From an uncultured Bacteroidota bacterium (GTDB lineage Bacteria; Bacteroidota; Bacteroidia; Chitinophagales; Chitinophagaceae): DNA of 6,110 nt. The position numbers and the translations under genes were made by a program. Shown piece by piece: positions 1-5,401 of this stretch; positions within the stretch are counted from its first letter, which is position 1, and each line of letters starts with the position of its first letter. The stretch covers positions 1 to 6,110 of the forward strand of contig CAIRNW010000326.1 of the NCBI GenBank assembly GCA_903879995.1. The letters are read 5' to 3'. The notes below the pieces were generated by a model, which was not told the origin of the DNA, made no database searches, and saw only the letters and a program-made list of their open reading frames with translations.

Positions 1-188
1 TCCGGTGGATCTTCGTTTTCAAGAATTATATCCAGACCCTCCAGGTTAACAGGTTGGCCTGTTTCTGATTCAAATTTAGACGCCGATTCCATACCCCTTC
101 CAATTACTTTTACCGGCTCTCCTATTACCTTTAGTACCCTGTGGTAGCTGATCCCCATAGGTCCAGCTCCAACTAACCATGTTCGCAT
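1..188 (-). CDS. Gfo/Idh/MocA-type oxidoreductase, N-terminal part (runs off left edge)
   Basis: Reading from the ATG at 188 the frame stays open to the window edge (62 codons). It begins MRTWLVGAGPMGISYHRVLK, with a Gly-rich GAGPMG dinucleotide-binding loop at residues 7-12, right where the Rossmann fold of Gfo/Idh/MocA oxidoreductases starts. A ribosome binding site GGAGA lies about 7 nt before the ATG and supports this start. The gene follows another oxidoreductase of the same type after 42 nt, so the two are probably one operon. Paired NAD(P)-dependent oxidoreductases of this class are common in polysaccharide and nonulosonic-acid loci, where they act on nucleotide-linked sugars; the substrate cannot be told from this piece. 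Most of the protein, including the catalytic half, lies outside the window, so the family call rests on the nucleotide-binding motif and the context. Confidence 0.75.
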   Translation of the reverse strand, partial: MRTWLVGAGPMGISYHRVLKVIGEPVKVIGRGMESASKFESETGQPVNLEGLDIILENEDPP

Positions 189-230
189 TTGTGAGTCTCC
201 ATATATTGGAATTGAATGAACTGAAGCAAG

Positions 231-1181
231 TTATGTTATTGGCACCTTTGACGCCAAGGAATCCTTATGCAACTGCCAATGATTCAGCATCGCGTTAATA
301 TAGACTTGATCCGCAATAACGACCGATCCCAGACTTGGCAAATCACATTTCCCAACAGAGAGGATTTCGTCCAATAACTTGCGCTCGCTTTGAAATGGGA
401 TTCGAGCTTCGATTCTCAGTCCATCAGATCTTTCCGCAATCCCATTGTCCTCATCAATAAACCAGGTGTGGGAACCATTCTTAAACGTAATGGAATATTC
501 AACCGGTCCTGGATTTGCAACTAAGCTCAATCTTCCGCCATTAGCAAACTCGGCTATCAATTCGCCAAAAACTTCAAAGTATCCCGGACGCTTACTTTCA
601 TGCCATTCACTAGACAAACCATGAGTGTTAACAGAGATTAACTGAGACTCGAATAACCAAGCATAAAGGTGAATGAAGTGCAATGCATTACAGGCTAGCC
701 CCCAGTTGTGTCCCAAAACACGCATAAATTCCGTGTTCTTTGAGAGGAGATGAGATTTGACAGATTTATACAATACTTCCGAAGTCCTGTAGTAGTTTAC
801 CCAAGTAGCTTTTGCTCCACTAGTAACCAGTTCCAGATGGGCCATTCCTTCGGAATTTTGAGCAAGAACCTTTTCTAGCAACCAGTAAGAAACACGACTC
901 CTCAAAGATATCTGCTCTACAAGTTCCGGTCTAGATTCAGCAGTTAACGACACTACAACCAAATCTAAGGCTGGCGGAAGATTGTCAAGACTTAGTTGAT
1001 TTACAATTTTATGGTGCAGGAAGGTTCCACCAGCCTCAATCCAGCGCTTGCTACAAACTTCGTATGATTGAGGATCAAGACTGTAAAGATATATGTCCAG
1101 CTGAGCTGTTGAAGATGTCAAGCTTTGAAGATAACGAGAACCAAGCTGACCTGCACCAGCAATCAGTACATTTCGTTTCAT
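231..1181 (-). CDS. Gfo/Idh/MocA-type NAD(P)-dependent oxidoreductase, sugar metabolism
   Basis: The protein has 316 residues and looks cytoplasmic, with no signal peptide. It starts MKRNVLIAGAGQLGSRYLQS; GAGQLG at residues 9-14 is the Rossmann nucleotide-binding loop. Residues 73-79 (DLVVVSL) fit the strand before the loop that covers the cofactor. LLEKVLAQ at 101-108 occupies the place of the EKP motif of this superfamily, with Val instead of Pro. HFIHLYAW at 168-175 fits the conserved His-containing helix near the active site. The length is typical for the shorter members found in capsule and LPS clusters. The ATG at 1181 has no clear Shine-Dalgarno, but it places the Rossmann loop at the usual distance from the N-terminus. 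The next gene starts 42 nt after its stop. The likely role is oxidation or reduction of a nucleotide-activated or lipid-linked sugar; the exact substrate is unknown. Confidence 0.8.
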   Translation of the reverse strand: MKRNVLIAGAGQLGSRYLQSLTSSTAQLDIYLYSLDPQSYEVCSKRWIEAGGTFLHHKIVNQLSLDNLPPALDLVVVSLTAESRPELVEQISLRSRVSYWLLEKVLAQNSEGMAHLELVTSGAKATWVNYYRTSEVLYKSVKSHLLSKNTEFMRVLGHNWGLACNALHFIHLYAWLFESQLISVNTHGLSSEWHESKRPGYFEVFGELIAEFANGGRLSLVANPGPVEYSITFKNGSHTWFIDEDNGIAERSDGLRIEARIPFQSERKLLDEILSVGKCDLPSLGSVVIADQVYINAMLNHWQLHKDSLASKVPIT

Positions 1182-1457
1182 AATGGCAGTTACAATTGAG
1201 GTTTTCTTAGTAGAAACACAGCATTCTAATACGTCACTAAACTTGTATAGTAAAGTAGCAATCTTGGAGAGTAATTAAACACACTACTTAAATCCAATCA
1301 GGATGAGAGAAGTTCTGTAGTCTAAAAAATATACTTTTATTTCCTAACACCTCTAATGTAATCTAGCGAAGACTTCACAATCGTCCTACAAAAGAAATTA
1401 TTCAAATTAGAAGAAAATCTTAAATCATCCCGCAAATATGTAACGCCCACTGGAGGG
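1182..1457. other. AT-rich intergenic spacer with weak promoter-like boxes
   Basis: This 276-nt spacer separates the glycosyltransferase from the oxidoreductase pair. I find no credible open frame and no strong hairpin plus T-run. On the minus strand there are two weak -10-like boxes: TATATT at 1333-1328, 17 nt after a poor -35 (TTAGAG), and TACTAT at 1252-1247 with no good -35. Either could give the oxidoreductases their own promoter, but both are near chance level in DNA this AT-rich. Confidence 0.4.
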
Positions 1458-2603
1458 TCAACGGTGAAAATCTAAGATAACCTGTTCAATTTCTTTGAGC
1501 GCAGGAAAATCGATTTCAACCCCTGATGCTCTCAGGTCTTCTGCAACAGCAAGCATGGTTTTAGGCTCAGATAAGTCCTCTGATGCTCTCAGGTCTTCTG
1601 GAACGGCAAGCATGGTTTTAGGCTCAGATAAGTCCTCTTTAGCGGGGCGAAATAACTGCTTGATTCTCGACTTCAGTCCAATTGGCAAAACCAGTGCCAA
1701 TCTGCGCCGAAGGAAATAATAAAGATTTTTGCGAGGTAAAGGAAGCAGGTCATTGTAGGTTTCGCGGATGAATGCTTCACATCCTGCAATAACGGCAGCA
1801 GAATAGTTGTATTCTGATTTTTCATTCAGCAGCGAAAATGCACCTATCATAATGTCTATGAACTCGTCGTGCTGTTTCTTGTTAGAATTATCTCTCCACC
1901 ATTGTGGAAATCTTTTGCTCGGATTCAGCGAGACATCGGTATCTGTGTAGCGTATTGGTGCGTTTTCACCAAGTGACCTAAGCCACATTAAATTTGGAAT
2001 TACCATGGACTTACCAGCAAAACTCATGCACATTTCGAATTGAATTTCACCCGCAGCAAAAAATGGAAATTCGCGCAACGTGATTTGATCAAATGCTTGA
2101 GTCCAAGATTTTGTTCTACAAACTGCATAAATTTGGCTGACTTCGTAGCTTTCCATATGCCTTTGAACCCGAATTAATGGGTCATCATCAACAATTGAAT
2201 AGCCAGAGAGTGCGGGATATACCTGAGTACCTAAAACCTGGTTTTTCTCTGGATAAAATCCCAGACATCTTCCACAACAAGCTACCAATTCCTTATCTTC
2301 ATCCAGCATCTTGATGCAAGCACTCAAAGCAGATGGGATAAAAAATTCATCGTCACTGGCTAAAGCAACATATTCAGTACTAATCATACTCAATCCGCTT
2401 CTTAGTCGCTGATATGCACCAACAGGATTATGTATGTATTTAATATTATCACCGAGATCTCTAATCTGCGATGCTTCTATTGGATTTTTACTGCCATCAA
2501 TCAGGATGACTTGGGGTTTTTGACCAGACCAATATCTCATTAGTCTTTGGGCAAAATTTTGCCGTTGATAGGTAAGGACAAAAAGGGTTAGTTTATGTAA
2601 CAT
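1458..2603 (-). CDS. TIGR00180-type glycosyltransferase (GT-A fold)
   Basis: The protein has 381 residues from the chosen start. It begins MLHKLTLFVLTYQRQNFAQR, the usual opening strand and loop of this family. VILIDGS follows at 32-38, and LASDDEFF at 81-88 contains the Asp-rich (DxD-like) metal and nucleotide-sugar binding site. CCGRCLGF further on also fits the family. It probably transfers a sugar from a nucleotide donor during polysaccharide assembly at the inner face of the membrane. The frame is open further upstream to a TTG at 2669 and an ATG at 2645, but those 14-22 extra residues show no family similarity, and the first overlaps the RfbF remnant, so the ATG at 2603 is preferred although it lacks a clear Shine-Dalgarno. 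A 19-residue segment near the C-terminus is present twice (residues 323-341 and 342-360). The charged C-terminal extension is unusual; a Lys/Arg-rich stretch (about 299-318) precedes it and could touch the membrane. Confidence 0.85.
   Translation of the reverse strand: MLHKLTLFVLTYQRQNFAQRLMRYWSGQKPQVILIDGSKNPIEASQIRDLGDNIKYIHNPVGAYQRLRSGLSMISTEYVALASDDEFFIPSALSACIKMLDEDKELVACCGRCLGFYPEKNQVLGTQVYPALSGYSIVDDDPLIRVQRHMESYEVSQIYAVCRTKSWTQAFDQITLREFPFFAAGEIQFEMCMSFAGKSMVIPNLMWLRSLGENAPIRYTDTDVSLNPSKRFPQWWRDNSNKKQHDEFIDIMIGAFSLLNEKSEYNYSAAVIAGCEAFIRETYNDLLPLPRKNLYYFLRRRLALVLPIGLKSRIKQLFRPAKEDLSEPKTMLAVPEDLRASEDLSEPKTMLAVAEDLRASGVEIDFPALKEIEQVILDFHR
1524..1637 (-). repeat. In-frame 57-bp tandem duplication in the glycosyltransferase gene
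   Basis: The units 1524-1580 and 1581-1637 are adjacent direct repeats of exactly 57 bp that differ at only two positions. They encode EDLSEPKTMLAVPEDLRAS and the same peptide with Ala for Pro. The length is 19 codons, so the frame is kept. Within each unit EDL recurs (EDLSEP and EDLRAS). Such high identity points to a recent slippage or unequal-exchange event. Confidence 0.95.
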
Positions 2604-2656
2604 TTTGTGCGCTATAAGTATGTGGATCTGGAAATTTACAACCATGTAACGAAAGG

Positions 2657-2767
2657 TTAAGAAAGGCAAGAGCTGTTAAACTTAGTACGTATCATGGGTT
2701 TTGGTTTTAGGTGAGTTTCCTCACTCCACCGTGTACCGTATCCACCAGCTAGAATAACTGCTCTCAT
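2657..2767 (-). pseudogene. rfbF: Glucose-1-phosphate cytidylyltransferase remnant (N-terminus only)
   Basis: From the ATG at 2767 the frame reads [20 protein letters not shown], then KPKPMI. This is the nucleotidyltransferase signature (AGGxGTR) with the SEET and KPKPM spacing of RfbF, which makes CDP-glucose for CDP-dideoxyhexose sugars. RfbA-type thymidylyltransferases have a different sequence after GTR. Similarity stops abruptly after about 26 codons (near 2690). The frame then runs ten unrelated codons to a TAA at 2657-2659. A complete enzyme has about 255 residues, so more than 90% is missing and the fragment cannot be active. The break lies just upstream of the glycosyltransferase, suggesting a deletion that joined the first codons of rfbF to that gene's leader. 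The short frame could still be translated as a leader peptide. I do not see the rest of the gene in the window. Confidence 0.75.
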
Positions 2768-2787
2768 AATTTATTTGTTTTCACCTA

Positions 2788-2895
2788 TTAGCCACATCCC
2801 TGACATGCAATGGACAAATCAACAATACCCCCGCCGATAACTAGTACATCACAGATTGAACAGTAAATGGGAAGGTTGGGGTCAAGGGCGATCGC
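2788..2895 (-). pseudogene. Possible zinc-ribbon protein remnant
   Basis: Between two in-frame stops the minus strand has 35 open codons. They end in YCSICDVLVIGGG, a short VDL linker, then IACQGCG and a double stop (TAA TAG). The two CxxC pairs about 16 residues apart, with a glycine-rich turn and VDL before the second pair, resemble small zinc ribbons such as phage Com-like proteins. There is no ATG, and the preceding TAA directly abuts the stretch, so if real it is a fragment. A 35-codon open stretch can arise by chance; only the Cys spacing makes it worth noting. Confidence 0.2.
2888..2895. repeat. HIP1 octamer
   Basis: A perfect GCGATCGC palindrome. This octamer is strongly over-represented in many cyanobacterial genomes and supports a cyanobacterial source. 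One copy alone is suggestive, not proof. Confidence 0.8.
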
Positions 2896-2952
2896 TTAAG
2901 TTCTATATAAGAATGTAAATAGACACAGCAATCCCCTGCACGGCTCAACTAC

Positions 2953-3057
2953 TTAGTAGCGAGTTGCGGGGAAGGAACCGAGATCCACTGGACCATCAAA
3001 GCTCAACTTCTGCATCCGGAAAAAGTCATTGGTTTGTTTGACGTTAAATTGTTCGGG
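2953..3057 (-). pseudogene. C-terminal remnant of an unidentified protein
   Basis: After an amber codon at 3058-3060 the minus strand reads PEQFNVKQTNDFFRM, then a segment containing KLSFDGPVDLGSFPATRY, and stops at TAA 2953-2955 (34 residues). The same frame is open upstream of the amber codon for about 27 more codons and includes a CKRC pair. The composition looks like a natural protein end, and the amber may have broken a longer frame. I do not recognise the family. It has no start codon or ribosome binding site of its own. Confidence 0.25.
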
Positions 3058-3142
3058 CTATATTGTTTTACCCGACAACACATTATCTAACATGAACCTG
3101 CCTATAATGCAACGTTTACATTTCCAAAAGTATAGTCTGACT

Positions 3143-3298
3143 TTACTTTACCCTCCTCAAATACCCATCCGGGACCACGGTGATGAGGAGTTTGTGTTGA
3201 ATGGTTTTGTCGATTTCAAATTCAGGGTGGTCTTTGAGATATTCCCAGACAGCGGTTTTGGGGTTGTTGCCTACTCCCCGGAGTCTTTCCCAAAACAT
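3143..3298 (-). pseudogene. CmcI-type methyltransferase 3' end, copy T5 (51-codon frame)
   Basis: The frame from an ATG at 3298 begins MFWERLRGVGNNPKTAVWEY and ends KLLITVVPDGYLRRVK then TAA. From GVG on it is the C-terminus of the CmcI-like (cephalosporin hydroxylase/rhamnosyl O-methyltransferase) family and aligns without gaps with the other tails; the codon before GVG is Arg (CGG) where T4 has Trp (TGG). The SAM-binding and catalytic parts are absent. The ATG lies one base after the TGA of the DUF2442 gene (TGA-A-ATG), so reinitiation could translate it, but the first six residues look like a chance junction. Compared with T1 over the 34 shared codons I count about 17 synonymous and 5 amino-acid changes, so it was under protein-level selection for most of its history. 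Confidence 0.7.
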
Positions 3299-3299
3299 T

Positions 3300-3548
3300 T
3301 CATGTAGACACTGTTGCTTGCTCTACAGAAAGGTCGTAGAGCATCTCTGGGGCAATATCGATTGCCCCAGGCCACACTACAGTCCCGTAATCAACAAAGG
3401 CTAATGAAAAAAAACTTGGATTTTTCAATGGCTGAAAAACAGGTAAGTTTAAATAGGGGCGCATGTCGAATCGACGTTTTTCATTGTTGGTAAATGTTAA
3501 AACAAGATGAAAATCTGATTCGGCAACAACTGCGGATACTCTGATCAT
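3300..3548 (-). CDS. DUF2442 family protein, second copy
   Basis: The protein has 82 residues beginning MIRVSAVVAESDFHLVLTF. The family pattern is clear: an N-terminal strand pair, then RRFDMRPYLNLPVFQPLKN, then GTVVWPGAIDIAPEMLY (the VVW...D(I/L)AP..LY signature). It starts 9 nt after the DUF4160 frame, with AGGA about 8 nt before the ATG, so the two are one transcript. DUF2442 proteins are often encoded beside DUF4160 proteins, and the pair has been regarded as toxin-antitoxin-like; a biochemical role is not established. The reading frame is intact although its partner here is interrupted, so either it still works alone or decay of the pair is recent. Its stop TGA is next to the T5 tail. 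Confidence 0.85.
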   Translation of the reverse strand: MIRVSAVVAESDFHLVLTFTNNEKRRFDMRPYLNLPVFQPLKNPSFFSLAFVDYGTVVWPGAIDIAPEMLYDLSVEQATVST

Positions 3549-3557
3549 AATAGCATC

Positions 3558-3827
3558 CTAGCGTAGTGGTTCGATTTTAAATACAGGCTCGCCCTTGACG
3601 GCTAACGACCAGTCAGCCATTAACTCTTCTTCATGGATCACTATCTAGGCCTGAAGCATCCGCAATTTTTTGGGCGGCAATACACCTTCAATGATTTCAC
3701 CATCCGGTATGGAAACAACGGCTTCTGCACCTTGATACTCTACGTGAACATGAGGCAAATGGTGTTGTTGGGTATCCAGAAAGAACATTCGGACAATCAA
3801 GCCATAAAACATGCTAATGGTGGGCAC
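3558..3827 (-). pseudogene. DUF4160 family gene with an internal amber codon
   Basis: The frame starts at a GTG (3827) with a strong AGGAG site, the same start as the intact copy. It encodes MPTISMFYGLIVRMFFLDTQ and the HHLPHVHVEY His cluster typical of DUF4160, then stops at TAG 3645-3647 after 60 residues. Past the stop the same frame continues IVIHEEELMADWSLAVKGEP to FKIEPLR and TAG at 3558-3560, matching the intact copy to the last residue (89 codons plus stop). The amber sits exactly where the intact copy has Trp61 (TGG to TAG, one base). The C-terminal third is therefore lost unless the stop is read through. The good conservation after the stop argues for a recent mutation. The downstream DUF2442 gene remains intact. 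Confidence 0.85.
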
Positions 3828-3853
3828 GATTCGCTCCTGTGCAAGGCGTTAAC

Positions 3854-4018
3854 TTATTTTACTCGTTTCAAGTAGCCATCAGGGGCGACAGTAATCAACA
3901 GTTTATGCTGAATGGTCTTGTTAATCTCAAATTCTGGGTGGGTTTTGAGATATTCCCAGACGGCTGTTTTAGGATTGTGGACATTCCTCCAAGGGCGATC
4001 ATTGTCAAAAAGCAAGAC
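3854..4018 (-). pseudogene. CmcI-type methyltransferase 3' end, copy T4
   Basis: The minus strand reads VLLFDNDRPW, then NPKTAVWEYLKTHPEFEI, and ends KLLITVAPDGYLKRVK with TAA at 3854-3856. The DRPW...NPKTAVWEY and LLITVAPDGYLKR blocks are the end of CmcI-like O-methyltransferases or cephalosporin hydroxylase-like enzymes. Only about 54 of some 240 residues are present, and there is no start codon with a ribosome site. Against T1, 34 aligned codons show about 16 synonymous and 3 amino-acid changes. It begins some 15 nt after the stop of the upstream DUF2442 gene and ends 26 nt before the next DUF4160 start. Confidence 0.8.
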
Positions 4019-4032
4019 TAGACAGATCTGCT

Positions 4033-4311
4033 TTAGGTAACGATGGGGATTAATTCCGCTATTGATTCTGGCGCGTTGATTGTTTCCCCGTTCAAGTAAA
4101 GTGTATCCGGAGAGATGTCGATTTCGTCTGTCCAGACTACAGTTCCATTCAACACCCTAGCCTGAAGGAACAAATTATCATGACTCAAAGCTGAAAAGGC
4201 TGGATATTGAAGATAGGGAGACATATCAAAAATTTTGAGTTCTTCGTTTTCAAATTGAACCTGGAGTTTATAGCCTGGCAATGCAGTCACTTGAATAACA
4301 TCGGGTGTCAT
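4033..4311 (-). CDS. DUF2442 family protein, first copy
   Basis: The protein has 92 residues from the ATG at 4311 (MTPDVIQVTALPGYKLQVQF). This start follows GAGG by about 8 nt and lies 10 nt after the DUF4160 stop. The frame is open upstream to 4362, but those codons overlap the DUF4160 gene and have no family match. LKIFDMSPYLQYPAF and GTVVWTDEIDISPDTLY are the DUF2442 signatures. The C-terminal extension (about 20 residues, ending IPIVT) is longer than in the second copy and unlike it. With the gene before it, it forms a complete two-gene unit whose toxin-antitoxin role is suspected from family context only. Confidence 0.85.
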   Translation of the reverse strand: MTPDVIQVTALPGYKLQVQFENEELKIFDMSPYLQYPAFSALSHDNLFLQARVLNGTVVWTDEIDISPDTLYLNGETINAPESIAELIPIVT

Positions 4312-4321
4312 TAATCGTCCC

Positions 4322-4591
4322 TCATCGAAGTGGTTCAATTTTGAATGGAGTTTGTCCTTCACTGGCTAGTTGCCAATCTGCTATTAGTTCATCTTGATGA
4401 ATTGCTATCCAGGCTTGAACAAGTTTCATTTGTTTGTTAGGTAACGATCCATCTAAAATTTCACCATCGAGGATACGCAAAACTACTTTGTATTCGTTGT
4501 AGCGGACGTGAATATGTGGGTGATGGTGCTTGTCAGTGTCAAGAGCATACATGTTAACAATGACACCATAAAACATGCTAATGGTGGGCAC
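4322..4591 (-). CDS. DUF4160 family protein
   Basis: The protein has 89 residues with a GTG start at 4591, supported by AGGAG 6 nt upstream and by the family's usual opening MPTISMFYGV. The family hallmark is the His cluster HHHPHIHVRY at residues 22-31, followed by an LDGEILDG turn (41-48) and a C-terminal helix with VQAWIAIHQDEL. The His cluster could bind a metal, but that is inference. The gene starts 26 nt after the stop of the T3 tail and is followed after 10 nt by DUF2442. DUF4160-DUF2442 pairs are frequent in cyanobacterial genomes and have been treated as toxin-antitoxin-like; which partner would be toxic is unknown. This is the intact counterpart of the interrupted gene at 3558-3827. 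Confidence 0.88.
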   Translation of the reverse strand: MPTISMFYGVIVNMYALDTDKHHHPHIHVRYNEYKVVLRILDGEILDGSLPNKQMKLVQAWIAIHQDELIADWQLASEGQTPFKIEPLR

Positions 4592-4617
4592 GATTCGCTC
4601 CTGTCAAAGAGGTTAAC

Positions 4618-4650
4618 TCATTTTACCCGTTTCAAACGGCGATCGGGGAC
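4618..4650 (-). pseudogene. CmcI-type methyltransferase 3' end, shortest copy T3
   Basis: Only the last codons remain: VPDRRLKRVK and TGA (4618-4620), against APDGYLKRVK in T2 and T4. The nucleotides from the stop codon back to the CCCGATCG region match the other tails, and the following 26-nt leader matches the one after T4. Upstream the sequence is unrelated and soon enters the toxin gene (stop at 4672). By itself it would not be noticed; its place between two modules in the same orientation makes it convincing. Confidence 0.65.
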
Positions 4651-4671
4651 GGCTCGGTGCTTTTCATTTGA

Positions 4672-4953
4672 TCAGTAGACTTCATCGTGGCTACCAATAG
4701 CAATTAAAACAATCACCATATCATCGGAATCCGTATCTTTGCTAAAAGTAAAGATAATGCGGTAGTCATAACTGACTGAGCATGACCAACAATTAGCTAG
4801 ATTACCCGTTAACTTATGAGATTTTAAAGCAGGTGAAAAGGGATCTGTTTCCAGTAAGTCCAATACTTTAAATATTTTGTCTCGTAATTGAGGACTCTTT
4901 TTGATTAAACGTTTAAAAGCTTTCTTAAACCTTGTTTCGGCAACTAAATTCAT
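4672..4953 (-). CDS. RelE/ParE-superfamily toxin (YafQ-like)
   Basis: The protein has 93 residues. Family features are the N-terminal helix pair with FKKAFKRLIKKSP (9-21), KSHKLTGNL (44-52), the central strand YDYRIIFTF (62-70) and the ending IGSHDEVY (86-93). The terminal His and Tyr, with Arg65, lie where ribosome-dependent RNases of the RelE/YafQ group have catalytic residues. The likely role is cleavage of mRNA on the ribosome, inhibiting translation when free of antitoxin. The ATG at 4953 overlaps the antitoxin stop in an ATGA tetranucleotide, a typical sign of coupled translation. The gene is full length with no disruption. A ParE-like gyrase inhibitor is the main alternative, less likely because of the C-terminal HDEVY. 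Confidence 0.87.
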   Translation of the reverse strand: MNLVAETRFKKAFKRLIKKSPQLRDKIFKVLDLLETDPFSPALKSHKLTGNLANCWSCSVSYDYRIIFTFSKDTDSDDMVIVLIAIGSHDEVY

Positions 4954-5174
4954 TCTTCCCCATCTTCTAACAAATAAGCTTTGACCTCCTCCGCAGTCCT
5001 TTTTTTAAGTTTGCCCTCTTGAAAATCTTTAACAAGGTTTTCTGCACTATTGGCAATTTCTAGCCGCCTTTTTTCAATCCTTCTTTTTTTTATCAAATCA
5101 AACAGATAATCTTGATCTTCCGGGAGCAAGGTTTCAATTTTTTCAATAATTTCTTGAAAATAAGTAGTAGACAT
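4950..5174 (-). CDS. Antitoxin of a RelE/ParE-type pair
   Basis: The protein has 74 residues beginning MSTTYFQEIIEKIETLLPED. It is strongly charged and helical, with QDYLFDLIKKRRIEKRRLEI (21-40) and a Lys/Glu-rich tail ending LLEDGEE. Similar small proteins precede RelE/ParE-type toxins in many cyanobacteria and are taken as their antitoxins. The N-terminal part presumably dimerises or binds DNA and the tail wraps the toxin; this is inference from context. The ATG at 5174 has AGGTG about 5 nt upstream. The stop overlaps the toxin start by 4 nt. An 8-bp inverted repeat 33 nt before the start could be an autoregulatory operator. The next upstream element is the stop of tail T2, 53 nt away. Confidence 0.8.
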   Translation of the reverse strand: MSTTYFQEIIEKIETLLPEDQDYLFDLIKKRRIEKRRLEIANSAENLVKDFQEGKLKKRTAEEVKAYLLEDGEE

Positions 5175-5207
5175 CTTACACCTTCATAGTGGTTGATTTG
5201 AATTGAG

Positions 5208-5226
5208 TTTAAGTCAAGGACTTAAA
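5208..5226. promoter_or_regulatory. Inverted repeat before the antitoxin, candidate operator
   Basis: TTTAAGTC and GACTTAAA are perfect 8-bp arms separated by AAG. The element sits between the stop of T2 (5228) and the antitoxin start (5174) and covers a -35-like TTGACT on the minus strand (5217-5212). Type II antitoxins often bind palindromes at this place to repress their own operon. No well-spaced -10 is seen, and a short hairpin ending the upstream transcript is an alternative. Confidence 0.45.
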
Positions 5227-5227
5227 T

Positions 5228-5389
5228 TTATTTTACCCGTTTCAAATAGCCATCGGGAGCGACGGTAATCAAAAGTTTGTACTGGATGCTTTTGTCAATT
5301 TCAAACTCAGGGCGATTTTTGGGATATTCCCACAGCGCCATTTTAGGATTTTTGCCCACTCCCTAGGGGAGATCAGGCAGATAGCCGCT
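5228..5389 (-). pseudogene. CmcI-type methyltransferase 3' end, copy T2 with amber codon
   Basis: The frame reads SGYLPDLP, an amber TAG at 5363-5365, then GVGKNPKMALWEY and KLLITVAPDGYLKRVK with TAA at 5228-5230. The amber lies 135 nt before the stop codon, exactly where T4 has the Trp of DRPW (TGG). Besides the amber it carries several changes at conserved sites (EYPKNRP against EYLKTHP), so it is the most decayed of the long tails. It shares an exact 28-bp block with T1 over the codons for ITVAPDGY and their flanks. It starts just after the higA stop and ends 53 nt before the antitoxin. Confidence 0.78.
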
Positions 5390-5401
5390 GGGCGGTGCAT
5401 T

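Larger units (their letters stand above)
2768..3142. other. 375-nt stretch without an intact gene
   Basis: No complete gene is seen. The stretch holds a HIP1 site and two minus-strand open stretches that may be decayed protein ends (listed separately). There is also a modest imperfect stem-loop at 2933-2971 (CCCC pairing with GGGG outside, CAACT with AGTTG inside) that lacks a T-run on either strand. It links the polysaccharide genes on the left with the module array on the right and looks like degraded DNA left over from rearrangements. Confidence 0.5.
3300..4617 (-). repeat. Tandem duplication of the DUF4160-DUF2442 module
   Basis: Two modules lie head to tail: DUF4160 at 4591-4322 with DUF2442 at 4311-4033, and DUF4160 at 3827-3558 with DUF2442 at 3548-3300. 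Both DUF4160 frames are 270 nt long and begin with the same GTG. Both have the same AGGAG box (4598-4602 and 3834-3838) 6 nt before the GTG, and both have a closely similar 26-nt leader directly after the stop codon of a methyltransferase tail. The period is 764 bp. The two proteins have diverged clearly, so the copies are old or came from different sources. Confidence 0.85.

Noticed and set aside
1495..1719. Plus-strand open frame of 74 codons
   Set aside because: It is antisense to the C-terminal repeats of the glycosyltransferase; its own peptide repeat simply mirrors the 57-bp duplication. No ribosome site or family match.
2604..2669. Longer N-terminus for the glycosyltransferase (TTG at 2669 or ATG at 2645)
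   Set aside because: The extra residues do not resemble the family, and the longest version overlaps the rfbF remnant. The ATG at 2603 gives the normal start of the GT-A domain.
2933..2971. Stem-loop as a transcription terminator or intron domain
   Set aside because: The stem is broken into short parts, there is no T-run, and the sequence does not show the conserved group II intron domain V pattern.
3029..3404. Two overlapping plus-strand open frames
   Set aside because: They are antisense to tail T5 and the DUF2442 gene. The minus-strand frames have clear family signatures, so these are shadows.
3633..4021. Two plus-strand open frames
   Set aside because: Antisense to the DUF4160 gene and tail T4; no family features of their own.
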